DNA from: Peribacillus simplex
Lineage (GTDB): Bacteria > Bacillota > Bacilli > Bacillales > DSM-1321
Direction: 5' to 3'
Assembly (NCBI RefSeq): GCF_001542915.1
Contig: NZ_LNNH01000003.1
Coordinates: forward strand, 89,767 to 153,766
Length of the DNA stretch: 64,000 bases
Shown: positions 61,317 to 64,000 of the stretch, in pieces
Position numbering within the stretch: the stretch's first letter is position 1
Layout of the letters: each line of letters starts with the position of its first letter
Notes under the pieces: model-generated
What the model was told of the DNA's origin: nothing
The model's input: only the letters and a program-made list of their open reading frames with translations
Databases searched by the model: none
Program-made: the position numbers and the translations under genes

Positions 61317-61991
61317 TTGAAAGGAATTATTTTTGATTTTAATGGCACCATGTTTCTAGATTCGCATATTCACGAAGAGGCATGGTTTTACATGGTAAAG
61401 AAATATTCCCCTAAGGCCATATCGGATACAGATATTTTGCTTAACATTCATGGAAGAACGAATAAGGAAATCCTTACCCATTTTATCTCAAAAGAGTTGA
61501 CAAATGCGCAAATCGAAAAGATGTCTTTTGAAAAAGAAGCCTACTACAGGGAATTATGTCTGAAGAACAAGGATGAACTAAAGCTGACCAATGGCCTCGC
61601 GGACATGTTAAATCAGCTGAAAGCTTCAGGAATGCCCATCACCATTGCGACCGCTACGGTAAAGGAAAATGTTCAATTTTACTTTGATATTTTTCAATTG
61701 GACCAGTGGTTTGATTTTGACAAAGTGACCTTTGATGACGGGAGCTTCCCTGGCAAGCCGGAACCGGATATATTCATTATTGCGGCGAAGAAATTAGGGC
61801 TTATACCAATTGAATGCTTAGTAATTGAAGATGCTTTTTCGGGACTTACAGCAGCGAAGAAAGCAGGAATCGGCAAGATCATCGCCATCGATCCATTCGG
61901 TAAAAATCGCTCGTTATTCGAAGAAAAACAACTAGGAAGCGATGGAATCATAACCGATTTCACTAAATTTTTTGAAGTGATTGCAAGTTAA
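61317..61991 (+). CDS. HAD-superfamily protein, beta-phosphoglucomutase-like, altered DxD
   Basis: A 224-residue haloacid dehalogenase-fold protein, resembling sugar-phosphate phosphatases and beta-phosphoglucomutases. Motif I reads FDFNGTM (nucleophile Asp kept, but the usual second Asp is Asn), motif II is TIATATVKEN, and motif IV is VIEDAFSGLTAAKKAG. Start at TTG 61317 (GGTAGGGG upstream) is preferred; an ATG at 61290 overlaps the lacR end. Position after lacR hints at a sugar-phosphate substrate. The Asn change may reduce or alter phosphoryl transfer. Confidence 0.83.
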   Translation: MKGIIFDFNGTMFLDSHIHEEAWFYMVKKYSPKAISDTDILLNIHGRTNKEILTHFISKELTNAQIEKMSFEKEAYYRELCLKNKDELKLTNGLADMLNQLKASGMPITIATATVKENVQFYFDIFQLDQWFDFDKVTFDDGSFPGKPEPDIFIIAAKKLGLIPIECLVIEDAFSGLTAAKKAGIGKIIAIDPFGKNRSLFEEKQLGSDGIITDFTKFFEVIAS

Positions 61992-62117
61992 TCCTTTTGA
62001 GGAGAGTGATACTGGGGCTCTTTTTATGGGGATGGACTTGGGAGATTTCTTGTCATAACAATGAACTGTCACGATTCAATAGTGGGAGTAAACAAATCAG
62101 AACATATGGATAAGCCT

Positions 62118-62146
62118 AAACCTCGCTGAATTTCAACGAGGTTTTT
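62118..62146 (+). terminator. terminator of lacR-HAD unit
   Basis: AACCTCG (62119-62125) pairs with CGAGGTT (62137-62143), continuing into TTTTT. Confidence 0.8.
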
Positions 62147-62237
62147 CGTAGAATGGAGAATCGCTGCAATTGTCTTGAATTCTTTTTCACCACAGCAAAA
62201 GGTTTGCAAGCTTGAACCAAAATAACGAATAAATGAA

Positions 62238-63689
62238 TCAATCATTCTCCTCAGGATAAGTGTGTTTGCTATTAATTAGTGTCTGTAAATCTCCCCTATA
62301 TATTGTATCTTTCCATTCCTGTATCCTAAACGGAAGCAAAGGCGAAAGATAGGGAACACCTAAAGATTTAAGTCTTGCCATATATATTATTTTAATTGTT
62401 GCAGCAATGATTAATCCATTAAATCCATAAAAATAAGCAATAATCAAAAAAAGCGGTCTTAAAGTACTTTCAGCAGCTAGCATTCCTCTGTTGGCGAGTA
62501 GAAAACTAGAAATAGTCGTTATACCTACGATTATGAGACTAAGTGGATGAATTAGTTTTGCCGTAACAGCTGTTTCGCCTATTACGATAGTTCCGATCAA
62601 GGAAAGCAAAATCACTGAAGCCTTCGGAATACGATAAGATGCATCCAATAAGATTCTTATGATAAATAAGAGAAGAGCTATTTCCCAAAAGGTTGGTAAT
62701 AACTCATTTTTAGTTATGAGTGCCTTCGAAATTTTATTAGTTAAATCTCCTTTATGAAAATTTGCTATCGCGATATAAACACCAGGTAGGTATACAGCTA
62801 AGAAAAAGCAAATCATTCTTATTATTCGATTTGAAAAGCGACCCGCTTTTACGTGATACTCATCCGGCGCCTGTAATAAATCCATAAAAAGTGTAGGTGC
62901 AATAATTGCACTAGGGAAACCATCCACTATAATTGCTACTTTTCCTTCATATAATGAGGATACAACTCCATCAATTCGTCCTGAAGTTCTTGCTAAATTG
63001 AAAATGGTTCTTGGTTTTCCTTCCAATACATCTTCCACAACTTTTGAATTTAGCAAATATTTTATTTTTAGGCTTTTTAGCCTCTTTCGTACTTCTTTTA
63101 AAATTCCTTTATCCACAATCCCTTCTATAAATAATATTGAAACTGCTGTTTTCGAGAATGTTCCAAATTCCATTGGTTCTACACAGAAATCAGGAGTTTT
63201 AATGGTACTTCTTAACATATTAATATTTGTTTTCATTTGTTCTGTCAGACCAACAATGGGACCCATTTGAGAACGTTCCCCTAGTGATTCTTCAAGGCTT
63301 CTTTCCTTCCAATTGGCTGATGGTACGATAATTCCTTTTCGATGGCCATTAATCAATATAATGGTATTTCCTTTTACGATAGCTTCTATTACGTCTATGT
63401 ACTGAGTCGTGGTTTTCACATCAGCAGCTTCAATCAATCTTTCATTAATTTGATCAGTAAGTGATTCATTACACTTTACAGTCTTGAAAGGCTCCAATAA
63501 TGGTTTGACAACATATTCCTGTATGAGGTCTGTATCAATAATTCCATCCAAATAGACAATGTTGATTTCGACAGAACTCTTGAAGCCCGTTTTTATCTTT
63601 CTAACGGTAAGATCAGATGTATGATGAAATGTTTTCTTTAGATCGCTAATATTTTCTTGAATGGTTTCCTGCAAATCTTTTTTACTCAT
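62238..63689 (-). CDS. GerA-family spore germination receptor subunit A
   Basis: A 483-residue membrane protein of the GerA/GerBA/GerKA family, the A subunit of nutrient germinant receptors in the spore inner membrane. A soluble N-terminal domain (about 1-280) has the conserved VYLDGIIDTDLI and SVLYEGKVAIIVDGFP-type blocks, followed by about five hydrophobic helices (about 290-450). The start ATG 63689 has AAGGGTG upstream. No B or C subunit gene lies on its downstream (left) side; 247 bp separates it from the HAD gene. Either an orphan subunit or partners are elsewhere. Confidence 0.9.
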   Translation of the reverse strand: MSKKDLQETIQENISDLKKTFHHTSDLTVRKIKTGFKSSVEINIVYLDGIIDTDLIQEYVVKPLLEPFKTVKCNESLTDQINERLIEAADVKTTTQYIDVIEAIVKGNTIILINGHRKGIIVPSANWKERSLEESLGERSQMGPIVGLTEQMKTNINMLRSTIKTPDFCVEPMEFGTFSKTAVSILFIEGIVDKGILKEVRKRLKSLKIKYLLNSKVVEDVLEGKPRTIFNLARTSGRIDGVVSSLYEGKVAIIVDGFPSAIIAPTLFMDLLQAPDEYHVKAGRFSNRIIRMICFFLAVYLPGVYIAIANFHKGDLTNKISKALITKNELLPTFWEIALLLFIIRILLDASYRIPKASVILLSLIGTIVIGETAVTAKLIHPLSLIIVGITTISSFLLANRGMLAAESTLRPLFLIIAYFYGFNGLIIAATIKIIYMARLKSLGVPYLSPLLPFRIQEWKDTIYRGDLQTLINSKHTYPEEND

Positions 63690-63878
63690 TCAATTTCACC
63701 CTTAAAGTTTATTCACTTTAGTTTGAGGAAATATCTTGAATTTTATTCTCATTCAATGCAGCGCAAGTTCAATCCATAAAGAATCGAAACGTCTGTCTCC
63801 TTTAGCATTTTATCGTGGTAAACATTTGTTTGGATTGATTGTTTCGCGGACCAATAATCATGCTGAACTACCAAAAAA

Positions 63879-63899
63879 AGGACCATTTTTAATGGTCCT
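63879..63899. terminator. hairpin near right edge
   Basis: AGGACCAT and ATGGTCCT pair around TTTTA, followed by ACC. Its parent gene is not certain. Confidence 0.45.
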
Positions 63900-63912
63900 A
63901 CCAGTTTGTAGA

Positions 63913-63952
63913 CAAAAGGGGTTCGGAATTAAAAAATTCCGAACCCCTTTTG
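63913..63952. terminator. strong hairpin terminator at right edge
   Basis: CAAAAGGGGTTCGGAATT pairs perfectly with AATTCCGAACCCCTTTTG around a 4-base loop. It may serve a gene beyond the right edge or one ending nearby. The rest of 63690-64000 has no supported gene. Confidence 0.8.
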
Positions 63953-64000
63953 AAATTCCTTTGAAATTTTGACCAAAGGTTACGAGATTTGGGCTCTTCG

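Overview
The window looks like a chromosomal segment of a low-GC, spore-forming Bacillaceae bacterium. A Peribacillus (Bacillus simplex group) type genome is my guess from gene content alone. Signs are the cotJABC spore-coat operon, a GerA-type germinant receptor subunit, YdjO, YitT, YuxL, YckD and YocH homologues, a bacterial nitric oxide synthase, and many strong AGGAGG ribosome binding sites and rho-independent terminators. No rRNA, tRNA, CRISPR array, intact insertion sequence or prophage was seen.

Layout. 1-9 kb: housekeeping and stress genes (UPF0180 fragment, small proteins, CorA-type transporter, nos, HxlR regulator plus FAD oxidoreductase, YckD-like protein, S9 peptidase). 9-16.3 kb: a beta-lactam-sensing locus. 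Two class B penicillin-binding proteins with a small membrane ORF between them are read leftward, and blaI-blaR1 are read rightward. Four BlaI-type dyads lie in the 576-bp divergent region and overlap both inferred promoters. 16.9-26 kb: CBS protein, metallo-hydrolase, SGNH hydrolase with an ABC transporter, MFS transporter, sensor kinase, YitT. 26-33 kb: two YdjO paralogues, RecQ, YocH, cotJABC, CvfB. 33-38 kb: an operon encoding an Hpt-REC-GGDEF-REC protein, a lone receiver and a hybrid kinase. 38-48.6 kb: AlaX-type editing protein, GNAT, HelD, a coiled-coil membrane protein, an NTF2-like protein and a YkpA-type ABC-F protein. 48.6-53.3 kb: a decayed region, then a PTS EIIBC gene divergent from an RspA/mannonate-dehydratase-like gene and a GntR regulator. 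53.5-62 kb: a galactoside locus (lacG-lacF-lacE-galK-galactanase leftward, lacR plus a HAD protein rightward). 62-63.7 kb: an apparently orphan GerA-family subunit.

How genes work together. The most interesting unit is the bla locus. BlaR1 keeps a zinc-protease motif and a beta-lactam-binding sensor, and BlaI keeps the Asn-Phe bond cleaved in its homologues. The position where Bacillus licheniformis has a beta-lactamase is occupied by a MecA/PBP3-like transpeptidase. The inferred circuit is beta-lactam-inducible PBP production, as in mecA-mecR1-mecI. The galactoside locus can be read as secreted galactanase, lactose-type PTS uptake, phospho-beta-galactosidase cleavage and a galactokinase branch for free galactose. 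The tagatose-6-phosphate enzymes are not in the window. All functions are inferred from protein motifs read by eye; no database search was run.
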